Part shown: positions 26,949 to 35,755 of the stretch, piece after piece
How the letters are laid out: each line of letters opens with the position of its first letter
Position numbering within the stretch: position 1 is the first letter of the stretch
Source: Chromobacterium phragmitis
GTDB taxonomy: Bacteria; Pseudomonadota; Gammaproteobacteria; Burkholderiales; Chromobacteriaceae
Assembly (NCBI RefSeq): GCF_003325475.1
Contig: NZ_CP029495.1
Coordinates: forward strand, 3,844,001-3,908,000
Reading direction: 5' to 3'
Length of the DNA: 64,000 bases
The notes under the pieces: generated by a model
Told to the model about the DNA's origin: nothing
What the model saw: the letters and a program-made list of their open reading frames with translations, nothing else
Database searches by the model: none
Translations under genes and position numbers: made by a program

Positions 26949-28190
26949 TTATTGAGGAAAGGCCGGGCAGGTGCTGGGCAGCGCGGCGGTGGAGATGCCC
27001 TCGCAACTGTTGCGGAAGGTCAGCGCGCCGTCGCGGTCGGTGGACAGTTCCCAGACCGTATCGTAGTCCTCATAGCTCCAGGCGGGAATGCGGGCGGCGG
27101 CTTTGGGGTCCTGGTAGACCACGCCGAATAGGTATTTGACCGCTTTTTCGATGTGGGCGTGCTCCCAGCCCACCAGGATGGCCGAACCCGCGGCGGGGCG
27201 TTTGAAATAGGGCGAGTCGCGGTCGAACAGCGCCATCGCCAGGTCCGCCGCATCTTCCCACTGGAACGGCGCCAACGTCAGCGGCAGCCGGTACTGGATG
27301 GCGAAAGGCGCGACCGTCAGCGAGGGCCGGATGTAGGAGCAAGCCGCGCCGCAGTCGATGATGTTGCCGGGATCGGAGGTGTACACGTAATCCGGCTTGC
27401 GGCCGATCTTGTCCAGCAGGATGCGGTTGGCGCCCAGCGCCCGCCACTGCCCCTGGCAGACGTAGTTGCCGTTTTCGAAACTCCCGCCTGGGTGCGCCTC
27501 CACGTGCCTGACCAGCAAGGCGGTTTGCGAAGTGTAGGGTCGCAGCGTGGCGGGCGGCTTCGCCTTGATCGTGACCGGCGTTTGCGGACAGGCCGAGCGC
27601 GGAGGGAGGGCGATGTCGGGGTAGGCGGACACCTTGGCGATCTGGTCGGGATAGGCGGATAGCTTTAATGCGCCGGCCTGGCCTGAGGCCACCAGGTAGC
27701 TGCGGCCGTCCGCGGGCGGCACGGCGCCGGTCAAGGCCTTGGCTACGGTTGTCCGCAAGGGTTCTGGCATCGCCATCACGTAGATGCCGCGCGGCTGGGT
27801 GGCCTGCAGCTGCTGGACGAAATAGGCCGGGGAGTTGTAATCCGACGGGCCGCCGGCATTCAGCCGGACCACTTTCACCGGCTGGTAATTGAGGAGCGCG
27901 TAGGGCTGTATGCTCTCCAGCGGCGTCATGTCCGCGCCGTCAGCGGACAGGGTCAGCGCATAGACCTGCTTGAGCTGGCCCAGCTTGCCGGCGGTCAGGC
28001 TGGTGAGCAGCTGGCCGAAGCGCAGCGAGTGGTTCAGACCGGCAGGCGTCAGGTTGTTGTCCGCGCCGCGCTCGAAGGCGGGGACCAGCACGAAGTTCCA
28101 GTCGTTGGCGTTCAGGGGGGGCTGGGCGGCGCGCGCCGCGAAGCCGGCCATCAGGCCGCACAAGGCCAGCATCAAGCATCGCATTCTCAT
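26949..28190 (-). CDS. Secreted protein with tandem histidine-phosphatase-like domains
   Basis: 413 aa from ATG 28190 (ribosome site CAGGAGC); an earlier ATG at 28211 would add 7 residues. Signal peptide to about FAARA (residue 22). The C-terminal half has LLVRHVEAHPGG, matching the catalytic LVRHxE of the histidine phosphatase superfamily, then YVYTSDPGN and a second-His segment ILVGWEHAHI. The N-terminal half has a similar pattern around FERGADNNLTPAGLNHSLRFG but lacks the RH pair, so it looks like a degenerate copy. Substrate unknown. Third gene of the minus-strand set, 55 bp after the DyP-GRE fusion. Confidence 0.72.
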   Translation of the reverse strand: MRMRCLMLALCGLMAGFAARAAQPPLNANDWNFVLVPAFERGADNNLTPAGLNHSLRFGQLLTSLTAGKLGQLKQVYALTLSADGADMTPLESIQPYALLNYQPVKVVRLNAGGPSDYNSPAYFVQQLQATQPRGIYVMAMPEPLRTTVAKALTGAVPPADGRSYLVASGQAGALKLSAYPDQIAKVSAYPDIALPPRSACPQTPVTIKAKPPATLRPYTSQTALLVRHVEAHPGGSFENGNYVCQGQWRALGANRILLDKIGRKPDYVYTSDPGNIIDCGAACSYIRPSLTVAPFAIQYRLPLTLAPFQWEDAADLAMALFDRDSPYFKRPAAGSAILVGWEHAHIEKAVKYLFGVVYQDPKAAARIPAWSYEDYDTVWELSTDRDGALTFRNSCEGISTAALPSTCPAFPQ

Positions 28191-28245
28191 GGCAAAGCTC
28201 CTGGAAAGCATGGGGCGCCGCGGACGGACCGCGGCGCGAAGGGGA

Positions 28246-31200
28246 TCAGGGGGTGAAGAACTGCCGCCGTTGGTGCTGCTCCTGGTGCATGGGGAACATC
28301 ACCGAGTAGAACTCGGTCCAGCCGCCCATCCTGACCCGGACCAGGTTGTAGCGCTCCGGATCTTGTCCGGCCGCCTGGTAAGTGGCGGGGTCGGCGCAGG
28401 TGAGCGTGACCAGGTTGGAACCGGTTTCGCCTTGCGCGTAAGCGCGGACGAAGCGTTTGAGCGCGTCCAGCGGAAAGTCCTCCGCGATGTTCATGTCCAC
28501 CGGCGACGCGTTGGACAGCCCGTACTCGATGGCGTCTACCCGCCAGCTGCGCAGCGCCTGGTTCATGTTGCGGAAAGCCGGAGCGGGGGGCAGGTCTTGC
28601 GGGGCGGGCGCCGGAGACAGGTCGGAGGCGATGGGCATGCCATTGCGGCGGCCGTCCGCGCTGGCGCCGAAGGACAAGCCGTCGCCGACGTAGCCCTCGA
28701 ACGTGCCGATGCCCGGCGTGACGACGAATTCGAACGCGCCGTAGTTCTGGGCGATGCCGTCCAGTGCGGGCTTCAGCGCGGGGTGGGGATGGCGGATGGC
28801 GTCCACGCACAAGCCCACCAGGTTTTCCATCAACCAGGCGCCCAGCGCGTCCACCTCGGGATGGCCGCTGCCCCACTTGGGCAGCGCCAGCGCGGCGTCC
28901 CTCCACTCCTGGTACTTGAGCGCGCGGGCGGCGGCGTCAGCGGGACCCATCAACTGGTTCTGATAGGGCTCGATCAGCGCGTAGCCCCAGTCGTTGACCA
29001 GGCAGTCCACCAGCTCGGGCAATGTGGCGATGGCGCTGTCGCGGTCGTAAACCAATTTCTTGATCGCGTACAGAGAGTCGATGGTGTTCGACACTCCCAC
29101 GCACAGCGGCGCGATCATGTGGAAGCGCGCGCCGGCGTCGGTGAGGTCGCGCCCGGATTCGATGCAGCCGTCTATCAGCGTGGACAGCATCGGACTGGGG
29201 CAGATGCCGGCCAGGTTGCCGTAATTGCCCAGGATGACGTTGTAGGTCTGGAGCACCAGCCACTCCAGTTGGCTGAGGAACTGCCGCTGCAGCGCTTCGA
29301 AACTATCCAGCGCGGACGCGGGCGGCGAGCGGAAGGTTTGCTTCAGCCCGCGCAGGTAGACAGGCCCGGCTTCGCCGTAGGCCGCCCCCTGGTTCAGCGC
29401 CTGCTCCAGCGCCGACAGCGGCGCGACATTGGCGAAGGCGAACTCGGTGGCGCCCGCCAGCATGGGCTCGTAGCAGCCGTCCGCCGCGTAGTCGCGCGCC
29501 CAGCGCAGGCTGACTTGAGAGCCGGAGCGGCGCAGCGCTTCGCACAGCCTGTCGTCCTGATAGAGGATGGGATGGGCGCCGCCCGCCAGCAGCGATGCCG
29601 CCGCCGCGTCCAGCGCCTCCTGCGGCATGTCCTTGTAGACGCGCAGCGACAGGGTGGGCGCGTTGACCGGGATGCGCCGAGCCGCCTTCAGGCACAGCAG
29701 GGTGACCGGGTTGACGCCGCCAGTCGGCTCCGCGTCGTCGTTGGCCACGTAGCCGCCCACGGTGATTTGCTGCACCCACTGGTTGATGCCGCCGCCTTGC
29801 GGGAAGTTGCCGCCCAGGCCGCAGACCGCGGTGGTGCCGTAGTTGACATAATCGGTGATGTCGGCGCGATTGACGAAGGCGTTTTCGCCTATCTTCAGCC
29901 ACAGGCAGTCGATGATTTCCTGGGCGCGGGCCTCGTCGACGGGGTGGTCGCGCAGCAGCGGCCAGAGAATCTGGTCCAGCCGGCCCAGCGAGGTCAGCTC
30001 GCCCAGCAGGTGCAGACAGCAATGGAAGGAGTAGATCAGCTGGACGCCGTCATGGAAGCTGGCCGGCTTGTCCGTCGCCAGCCGGAGCAGCCTTTGCGCG
30101 ATCTCTCGCATATTGGCGGCGTCGTCCGGATGGCCGGCGCGCTCGGCCGCCCGCTCGGCCAGCGCGGCCCAGTTGCGCAGGTAGGCTTGCGCGCCTTCCA
30201 GCGACCAGATCGCCGATTGATAGAAGTCCGCCTGCTTGGCGGACAGGCCCGGCAGGGACTGGCGCGCGCGAAGGTCGTCCAGCAAGCCGCCCAGGCCTTG
30301 CTCCACCAGCTTCTGGTAGTCCGGCACCACGTGGCCCATCGCCGACCATTCGTTCAGCTCCGCCTTTAGCCAGGCGGAAACCGTTTCCTCCTCGCTCAGA
30401 TAGGGCACCACCTCCTTGCCGCGGCCCAGCGTGAAGTCCGGAATCACGCCCACCAGCAATTCCTTGGGATGGATGCGCAGCAACTGGCCCTGCCGGGCCG
30501 GCTCGGAATCGGGCGAGGACAGCAGCTCGGCCAGCGTTTTCCGGTTTGCCAAACCCTTGCGCAGCTGGGCCGGCGCGGTCAGCACGGGCACCTCTCCAGG
30601 GGCTGCCAGCGCGGACAGATGGGGCAGCCTGGGGAAGGGGCGGCGACGCAGCCAGCCGTCGTTCCAGTGGGAGAAGGCGCGCCCCAGCAGCGACAACAGC
30701 CGCGGCGATGGCGGGTCGCCCGGCAGGTAGCGGCCATCCGCCATTTGGTGCAGATAGTCCTGGGCGTTGTAGAACATGTAGCCGTTGGCGCTGCGGACCT
30801 GCCAATGAGGATCCTCTTCGGCGGCCATGCGGCCATCGGCGGCGGAAACGCCCAGTTCGGCGGCCGCAGGCACGTACCAGTAGCCGCCGGATACGCCTTG
30901 GACCAGGTCCATCAGCCGGTCTATCGGACGCTCCGGCATTTCGCCCATCAGCCGGTGCAGGATTTTCTCGAAGCGCGGCTGCTGGTTGCAGAAGGCGACG
31001 AACATCAATCCCTGTTCGCGGGCGGGGTGGCCGGCCTGTTCGCCGAAAGGCAGCGCCTGACGCAGCAGCTTCCGGTTGTCGCCGTCCTCGTCGAGGAAGT
31101 GGGCGCGGTGGATGTGGGCATCGCCGGGCCCTTGCGGCAGCACAGCGCCGGCGGGATTGCGGCCCAGCATCGCGTCTTCGGCGTCAGGCGCCAGCGCCGC

Positions 31201-31752
31201 GATGGCCTTCCAATCAAACAGGAATTTCTGGGTGAAACCGAAGGCCGCGCCGCGATAGGGGCCGTCCAGCAGGATGTCTTCGGCCATGCTGACCGGGTCG
31301 GACGGGTTGGTGATGCCGTCCAGGTAGCGGCCGCCTATCACCCGGCCATCCGCGCGTTTGCCAACGGCCAGGATTTCCACCCGGCTGGCCAGCGCTTCCA
31401 GCTTCGCGCGGAAGTCCGCGAGCAGCCGTTCCGCGATGGCGATATCGGGCGTTTTCAGAAACAGGAACACGTCGCCGCCGCTGTCGCGAAGCTTGGGAGA
31501 GTGGTCGAGCACGCGGCGGCTGACCGGGATCTCCCGGTTTTCCCAGCGCCCCCACAGTTCCGGCGAGAAGGCGGCGACGAGGCCGCTGGGCTGCGGAGCC
31601 TGGTCCGCCGCCTGGGCCAGCTCGCGGACCAGCGCCAGCACGGCGTCGCGGGAGGCGGCGTCCTGCTGCCTCAGATACAGCGTGGCGGTCTGGCCGAACA
31701 GCGCGCGCATGGGCAGGCCGCGCTGCGCGCCCTTGATGATGTCGATGAACAT
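28246..31752 (-). CDS. DyP-type heme peroxidase fused to a glycyl radical enzyme (PFL-like)
   Basis: 1168 aa from ATG 31752, preceded by GGAGGAG; no internal stop. Residues 1 to about 310 are a DyP-type peroxidase: GGRYLDGITNPSDP (distal Asp145), AHIHRAHF (His213 probable heme ligand), DNRKLLRQALPFGE (Arg227/Arg231), GLMFVAFCNQ. Residues about 430-1168 are a pyruvate-formate-lyase-type glycyl radical enzyme: GHVVPDYQKL, GRLDQILWP, CLKAAR, the active-site loop DGCYEPM (Cys760, followed by the family Glu), and near the C-terminus VRVRMGGWTEF with the candidate radical Gly1144, in the place of RVxGY. No signal peptide. No radical-SAM activase in the window. 64 bp downstream of the PLC-like gene. 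I know of no described enzyme with this architecture; the reaction is unknown. Confidence 0.88.
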   Translation of the reverse strand: MFIDIIKGAQRGLPMRALFGQTATLYLRQQDAASRDAVLALVRELAQAADQAPQPSGLVAAFSPELWGRWENREIPVSRRVLDHSPKLRDSGGDVFLFLKTPDIAIAERLLADFRAKLEALASRVEILAVGKRADGRVIGGRYLDGITNPSDPVSMAEDILLDGPYRGAAFGFTQKFLFDWKAIAALAPDAEDAMLGRNPAGAVLPQGPGDAHIHRAHFLDEDGDNRKLLRQALPFGEQAGHPAREQGLMFVAFCNQQPRFEKILHRLMGEMPERPIDRLMDLVQGVSGGYWYVPAAAELGVSAADGRMAAEEDPHWQVRSANGYMFYNAQDYLHQMADGRYLPGDPPSPRLLSLLGRAFSHWNDGWLRRRPFPRLPHLSALAAPGEVPVLTAPAQLRKGLANRKTLAELLSSPDSEPARQGQLLRIHPKELLVGVIPDFTLGRGKEVVPYLSEEETVSAWLKAELNEWSAMGHVVPDYQKLVEQGLGGLLDDLRARQSLPGLSAKQADFYQSAIWSLEGAQAYLRNWAALAERAAERAGHPDDAANMREIAQRLLRLATDKPASFHDGVQLIYSFHCCLHLLGELTSLGRLDQILWPLLRDHPVDEARAQEIIDCLWLKIGENAFVNRADITDYVNYGTTAVCGLGGNFPQGGGINQWVQQITVGGYVANDDAEPTGGVNPVTLLCLKAARRIPVNAPTLSLRVYKDMPQEALDAAAASLLAGGAHPILYQDDRLCEALRRSGSQVSLRWARDYAADGCYEPMLAGATEFAFANVAPLSALEQALNQGAAYGEAGPVYLRGLKQTFRSPPASALDSFEALQRQFLSQLEWLVLQTYNVILGNYGNLAGICPSPMLSTLIDGCIESGRDLTDAGARFHMIAPLCVGVSNTIDSLYAIKKLVYDRDSAIATLPELVDCLVNDWGYALIEPYQNQLMGPADAAARALKYQEWRDAALALPKWGSGHPEVDALGAWLMENLVGLCVDAIRHPHPALKPALDGIAQNYGAFEFVVTPGIGTFEGYVGDGLSFGASADGRRNGMPIASDLSPAPAPQDLPPAPAFRNMNQALRSWRVDAIEYGLSNASPVDMNIAEDFPLDALKRFVRAYAQGETGSNLVTLTCADPATYQAAGQDPERYNLVRVRMGGWTEFYSVMFPMHQEQHQRRQFFTP

Positions 31753-31816
31753 GTCGTGCTCCTCCGGAGGGAAGGAAAAAGGCGCGGCCAGGATGCCGCG
31801 CCCGTCGGTAAAGCGC

Positions 31817-33262
31817 CTAGCCGCGGCCCCTGTCGCGGCGTTGGCCGCTCCATTGCTGGTAGCGTCGCCAGATGTAGCGGTGGTAGTCGGAGCTGGTGTC
31901 CAGCTGCGGCATCGCGTGATGGCTGCCGCCGTTGTCATCCGCCACCGGCTGGCGGGACAGCATGGAGGCTTGCAGCCGCTGCAGATGGGTGGCCCGGTCG
32001 GGGAAGGGGCTGCCGCCGGGAGAGGTCGGCGCGGCGACGCCCAGCAGCGGATCGTCGGCGCGCGGCGCGGCGAGGGTCAGCGCGCCGCCGATGTCGCGTG
32101 CGGCGGCGTCGCGGGCTGTCAGCGGCTTGATCTGCGGCCAGCGCGTCTGCAAGGTCTTCAGCGTCGAGGTGTGGTCAAGCGGGGTGTCGCCCGCGGGCAG
32201 GCGGAACACGGTGCCGGCCTGGATCCGGGGCGAAACCAGCACGGTGGGCACGCGCGGTCCGAAGCGGTTGAAGGCGAAGCCGAATTCGCCGATGGAAGCG
32301 TCGGGCGCGCAGGCGGTCCAGGGCGGCGCCACGTGGTCGTAACAGCCGCCGTGCTCGTCGTAGGTGATGATGAGCAGCGTTTGGTTCCAGGCGTCGGCGT
32401 TGGAGCGGACCGCGTAGTAGACGTCGCGTATCAGCCGTTCGCCGGCGGATACGTCGGAAACCGGATGCTGGTCGTTCTGTTCCGGACCGGACCAACAGGG
32501 TTCCAGAAAGGTGAAGGCCGGCAGCTTGCCGGCGCGGGCGTCGTCGACGAAGTTGCTGAACAGGCCGAAATGGGATTCATCGGCGTCGGTGGTGTCCGGG
32601 AAGTTGTGGCGCGTCAAGGGCGGCGCGTTGTAGCCGTAGATGCGCCAGTCCAGTCCCGCGTCGCTCATCCGGCCGAAGATGCTGGGACAGGTGAACGAAT
32701 GGCTGTGGTCGTCCATATGGCCTTGCGAGGTGGCGGCCAGCGCGAAGGCGCGGTTGGGCATGGTTTCGGTGGGCACGGAGCCGAACCATTGGTCGCATAC
32801 CGCATAGCCGCGCGCCAGGGCGGACAGGATGGGCAGCGTTTCCGGCGAGTAGCAGCCCATGATCCAGTTCGCTTGGGCGCCTGGGATGATTTCGTCGGGC
32901 CGCTCCCGGCTTTCCCAGCCCAGCGTATAGGCGAAATCCTTGGCGAACCCGGTGTTGGCGGCTTGCGGCGGCTCGCTTGGCGCGTTGATGGAGCCGAACA
33001 GCTGGGAGTTGGTGGCCTTGTAGCCTTCGCCGGGGTCGGCGCCGGGCATGTAGTAGGCATGCGGCGTATCCGGACGGATGCGGAATACCGGCGCCTCGTT
33101 GCCATTGGCGTCCATATTGTATTCGCTGCCGCTCAGGCCGTCGAAAGGCTGGCCGTCTCGCGGAGGGGTGTCGGCGTATAGATAGCCCAGCATATGGTCG
33201 AACGAGCGGTTTTCCAGCATCAGTACCACGACGTGCTCAATGGCGCCGAGTTGATTGGGCAT
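31817..33262 (-). CDS. Phospholipase C / acid phosphatase A (AcpA)-superfamily phosphoesterase
   Basis: 481 aa. Begins IEHVVVLMLENRSFDHMLGYL, the N-terminal metal-binding motif of bacterial phosphatidylcholine-type phospholipase C and AcpA. Then NRAFALAATSQG, the metal-ligand TYDEHGGCYDHV and a further conserved FGPRVPTVLVSP. Unlike most secreted PLCs it has no N-terminal Sec or Tat signal, so it may be cytosolic or exported another way. Ribosome site AAAGGAA before the ATG. First gene of the minus-strand set leading into the DyP-GRE fusion. The C-terminal about 60 residues are polar and arginine-rich (ends RRDRGRG). Confidence 0.88.
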   Translation of the reverse strand: MPNQLGAIEHVVVLMLENRSFDHMLGYLYADTPPRDGQPFDGLSGSEYNMDANGNEAPVFRIRPDTPHAYYMPGADPGEGYKATNSQLFGSINAPSEPPQAANTGFAKDFAYTLGWESRERPDEIIPGAQANWIMGCYSPETLPILSALARGYAVCDQWFGSVPTETMPNRAFALAATSQGHMDDHSHSFTCPSIFGRMSDAGLDWRIYGYNAPPLTRHNFPDTTDADESHFGLFSNFVDDARAGKLPAFTFLEPCWSGPEQNDQHPVSDVSAGERLIRDVYYAVRSNADAWNQTLLIITYDEHGGCYDHVAPPWTACAPDASIGEFGFAFNRFGPRVPTVLVSPRIQAGTVFRLPAGDTPLDHTSTLKTLQTRWPQIKPLTARDAAARDIGGALTLAAPRADDPLLGVAAPTSPGGSPFPDRATHLQRLQASMLSRQPVADDNGGSHHAMPQLDTSSDYHRYIWRRYQQWSGQRRDRGRG

Positions 33263-33553
33263 GGCGGCGTTCCTTTCAGCGTTGCGTTGCGGGAATGGCT
33301 TGCCTGGGCGATGTTGGCGCGGATGAGACGGGCGTGCTGTGGCGCAGGGAACCGGATGAGGCAGTCGCTTGAGGCGAAGCGCTTCCTTCTTCGCTTGCGG
33401 CTACGTAGAATTTCATATGGGTTTAATTGGCTATTTGAATTGCCAATATCATTTATGGCGTGTGCCTTGAGTGATAGACCATGCGGAATGGGGGGACAAG
33501 AACGGAGAAGGCGAGGGAGAGGGCGCGGCGGCGCGCCCTGAGGGCGGAGCGGG
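33263..33553. other. Intergenic region, AT-richer than its surroundings
   Basis: 291 bp upstream of the PLC-like gene and downstream of the lipoprotein gene (both minus strand). It should contain the promoter of the PLC/DyP-GRE operon. A low-GC patch around 33405-33470 is the likely place, but I cannot fix the -35 and -10 boxes. No ORF supported. Confidence 0.35.
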
Positions 33554-33880
33554 TCAGGCGGGGTCTAGCGCGCAGACTTTGCCCGTGCCGGCGAAACCGC
33601 CGTACAGCTTCATTTGGTCAGGCGTTTTGCGGGAGATGTAAAAGCTGTCGGGCAGCGACTTGCCAGCCAACGGCTTCGGCCAGGTCAACAGTCCCTTCTC
33701 ATCCATATAGCCCTGGAAGCGCTCGTCGCCGCGCGCGATTTCCACTGTCTGCGTGCGGCGGTCGAAACGGAACAGTATCTGGTCCTCGCAGTGGTAGCTG
33801 GCCTGGATGCGCTGCGGCGGCTGGCAGGCGCACAGCGCGAGGGCAAGCAGGCAAGCGGACAGGCGGGCGGGTGAGAGCAT
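33554..33880 (-). CDS. Small lipoprotein
   Basis: 108 aa from ATG 33880 (MLSPARLSACLLALALCACQ), which gives a type II signal with lipobox LCAC; the longer reading starting at 33919 puts 13 residues before the signal. The mature part is beta-rich, with YHCEDQILFRFDRRTQTVEIARG, and resembles in length and pattern the MliC-like lysozyme-inhibitor lipoproteins, but the match is too weak to name it. Monocistronic. Divergent from the symporter gene. Confidence 0.65.
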   Translation of the reverse strand: MLSPARLSACLLALALCACQPPQRIQASYHCEDQILFRFDRRTQTVEIARGDERFQGYMDEKGLLTWPKPLAGKSLPDSFYISRKTPDQMKLYGGFAGTGKVCALDPA

Positions 33881-34153
33881 GGCGGGACTTTCGTGCGAAA
33901 CGGTGCGGAAGGGGCACACTATACCACGGCTCGCGCTTCGGCCCGGCGAGCGGGCATGGCCGGCGTTTTCCCAGTCCTGGCGCGGGTTTGCGCGGGCGCT
34001 TGATATGTGACTATTGCATATTTACTTTATTTTACAGTTAACCGGCTGGCAAATTTCCAGTTATGCCCATTATCTTGCGGGTTCGGTCAGACAATCGGCG
34101 GCAGGAATAAAACAACAAGCCGATTGCGCCTCTTCGCTGACAAAGGAGAACCC

Positions 34154-35656
34154 ATGGAGGAGTTGGTCAACGCCATCAATGGCGTGGTTTGGAGTCCGGC
34201 GCTGATTTATCTGTGCCTGGGCGTGGGACTGTATTTTTCGCTGCGCACTCGCTTTCTGCAGATGCGGCATTTCAAGGAAATGCTGCGCTTGATGTTCAAC
34301 CGCGAGAGCAGCAGCGCCGGCGTGTCGTCGTTCCAGGCGCTGGCGATGACGCTGGCGGGGCGGGTGGGGACCGGCAATATCGCCGGCGTGGCCACCGCCA
34401 TCACCTTCGGCGGGCCGGGCGCGATGTTCTGGATGTGGCTGGTGGCCTTCCTCGGCGCCAGCTCCGCCTTCGTCGAGTCCACGTTGGGCCAGGTGTACAA
34501 GGAGAAGATAGACGGCCAGTACCGCGGCGGTCCGGCTTTCTACATCGAGAAGGGCTTGGGCATGAAGTGGTATGCCTGGCTGTTCGCGCTGACCACCGTG
34601 GTGGCCACCGGCGTGATGCTGCCCGGCATCCAGGCCAATTCCATCGCCAATTCGATGCAGTCGGCCTTCGGCATCGCGCCCACGGTGACGGCCGCCGTGC
34701 TGGCCATCATGCTGGGCTTCATCATTTTCGGCGGCGTCAAGCGCATCGCGGTGTTCGCGGGGGCGGTGGTGCCTTTCATGGCGCTGGGCTACATCATCGT
34801 GGCCTGCGTGGTGATCGCGCTCAACATCGAGCAGCTGCCGGGCGTGGTGGCGCTGATCTTCAAGAGCGCCTTCGGTTTTGAGGCGGGCATGGGCGCGGTG
34901 CTGGGCTTCGCCATCCAGTGGGGCGTCAAGCGCGGGATCTATTCCAACGAAGCCGGCCAGGGCACCGGCCCGCACGCGTCCAGCGCGGCGGCGGTCAGCC
35001 ACCCGGCCAAGCAGGGCCTGGTGCAAGCGTTCTCGGTGTACATCGACACCCTGTTCGTCTGTTCCGCCACCGCCTTCATGCTGTTGATCACCGGCCAGTA
35101 CAATGTGCAGGGGCCGGACGGCGCGGCGCTGTACACCGGCATCGCCGGCGTGGCCGCCGGTCCTGGCTATGTGCAGACCGCGATGGAGAGCATCATGCCT
35201 GGCTTCGGCTCGATATTCGTCGCGCTGGCGCTGTTCTTCTTCGCCTTCACCACCATCATCGCGTACTACTACATCGCCGAAACCAACGTCGCCTTCATCA
35301 ACCGCAAGATGAAGCGCCCCTGGCTGGTGTTCGTTTTGAAGGTGGGTTTGATGGCGGCCACCGTCTACGGCACGGTGAAGACGGCGGACCTGGCCTGGGG
35401 CCTGGGCGACATCGGCGTCGGCCTGATGGCCTGGCTCAACATCATCGCCATCATCATGATGCAAAAGCCGGCCCTGGCCTGCCTGCGCGATTACGAGTCG
35501 CAGAAAGCGCAAGGGCTGGACCCGGTGTTCCACCCGGAAAAGCTGGGCATCGTCAATGCCGCCTACTGGACGGGCCGCCGCGCCGAGGACAATCTGGCGG
35601 CTGAGCATTCCCCGCCGCGGCCGGAAGGCAAGCCTGCTTCGGCCAAATCCGGCTAA
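34154..35656 (+). CDS. Alanine/glycine:cation symporter (AGCS family)
   Basis: 500-aa inner-membrane transporter with about 11 transmembrane helices; imports alanine or glycine with Na+ or H+. Start ATG 34154 follows AAAGGAGA; the longer in-frame reading covers the untranslated leader. Family signatures: AGRVGTGNIAGVATA and SNEAGQGTGPHASSA. A 273-bp upstream region (33881-34153) is AT-rich with no gene and should hold the promoter. Confidence 0.93.
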   Translation: MEELVNAINGVVWSPALIYLCLGVGLYFSLRTRFLQMRHFKEMLRLMFNRESSSAGVSSFQALAMTLAGRVGTGNIAGVATAITFGGPGAMFWMWLVAFLGASSAFVESTLGQVYKEKIDGQYRGGPAFYIEKGLGMKWYAWLFALTTVVATGVMLPGIQANSIANSMQSAFGIAPTVTAAVLAIMLGFIIFGGVKRIAVFAGAVVPFMALGYIIVACVVIALNIEQLPGVVALIFKSAFGFEAGMGAVLGFAIQWGVKRGIYSNEAGQGTGPHASSAAAVSHPAKQGLVQAFSVYIDTLFVCSATAFMLLITGQYNVQGPDGAALYTGIAGVAAGPGYVQTAMESIMPGFGSIFVALALFFFAFTTIIAYYYIAETNVAFINRKMKRPWLVFVLKVGLMAATVYGTVKTADLAWGLGDIGVGLMAWLNIIAIIMMQKPALACLRDYESQKAQGLDPVFHPEKLGIVNAAYWTGRRAEDNLAAEHSPPRPEGKPASAKSG

Positions 35657-35676
35657 GCCAGCCATATTCCTGCCAA

Positions 35677-35700
35677 AACGCCCGCTCCGCGGGCGTTTTT
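35677..35700 (+). terminator. Rho-independent terminator after the AGCS symporter
   Basis: 9-bp stem AACGCCCGC / GCGGGCGTT with loop TCC followed by TTT. Separates the symporter from nasT. Confidence 0.9.
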
Positions 35701-35755
35701 CATTTCGGGCATGGCGCTTGCTTGGCTGGTCGCGATCCATCAAGCGGATGTCGCC

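Noticed and set aside
27970..30369. 799-codon plus-strand frame opposite the DyP-GRE fusion
   Set aside because: Repetitive V/Q/R/H-rich translation without known motifs; the minus strand carries the coherent enzyme.
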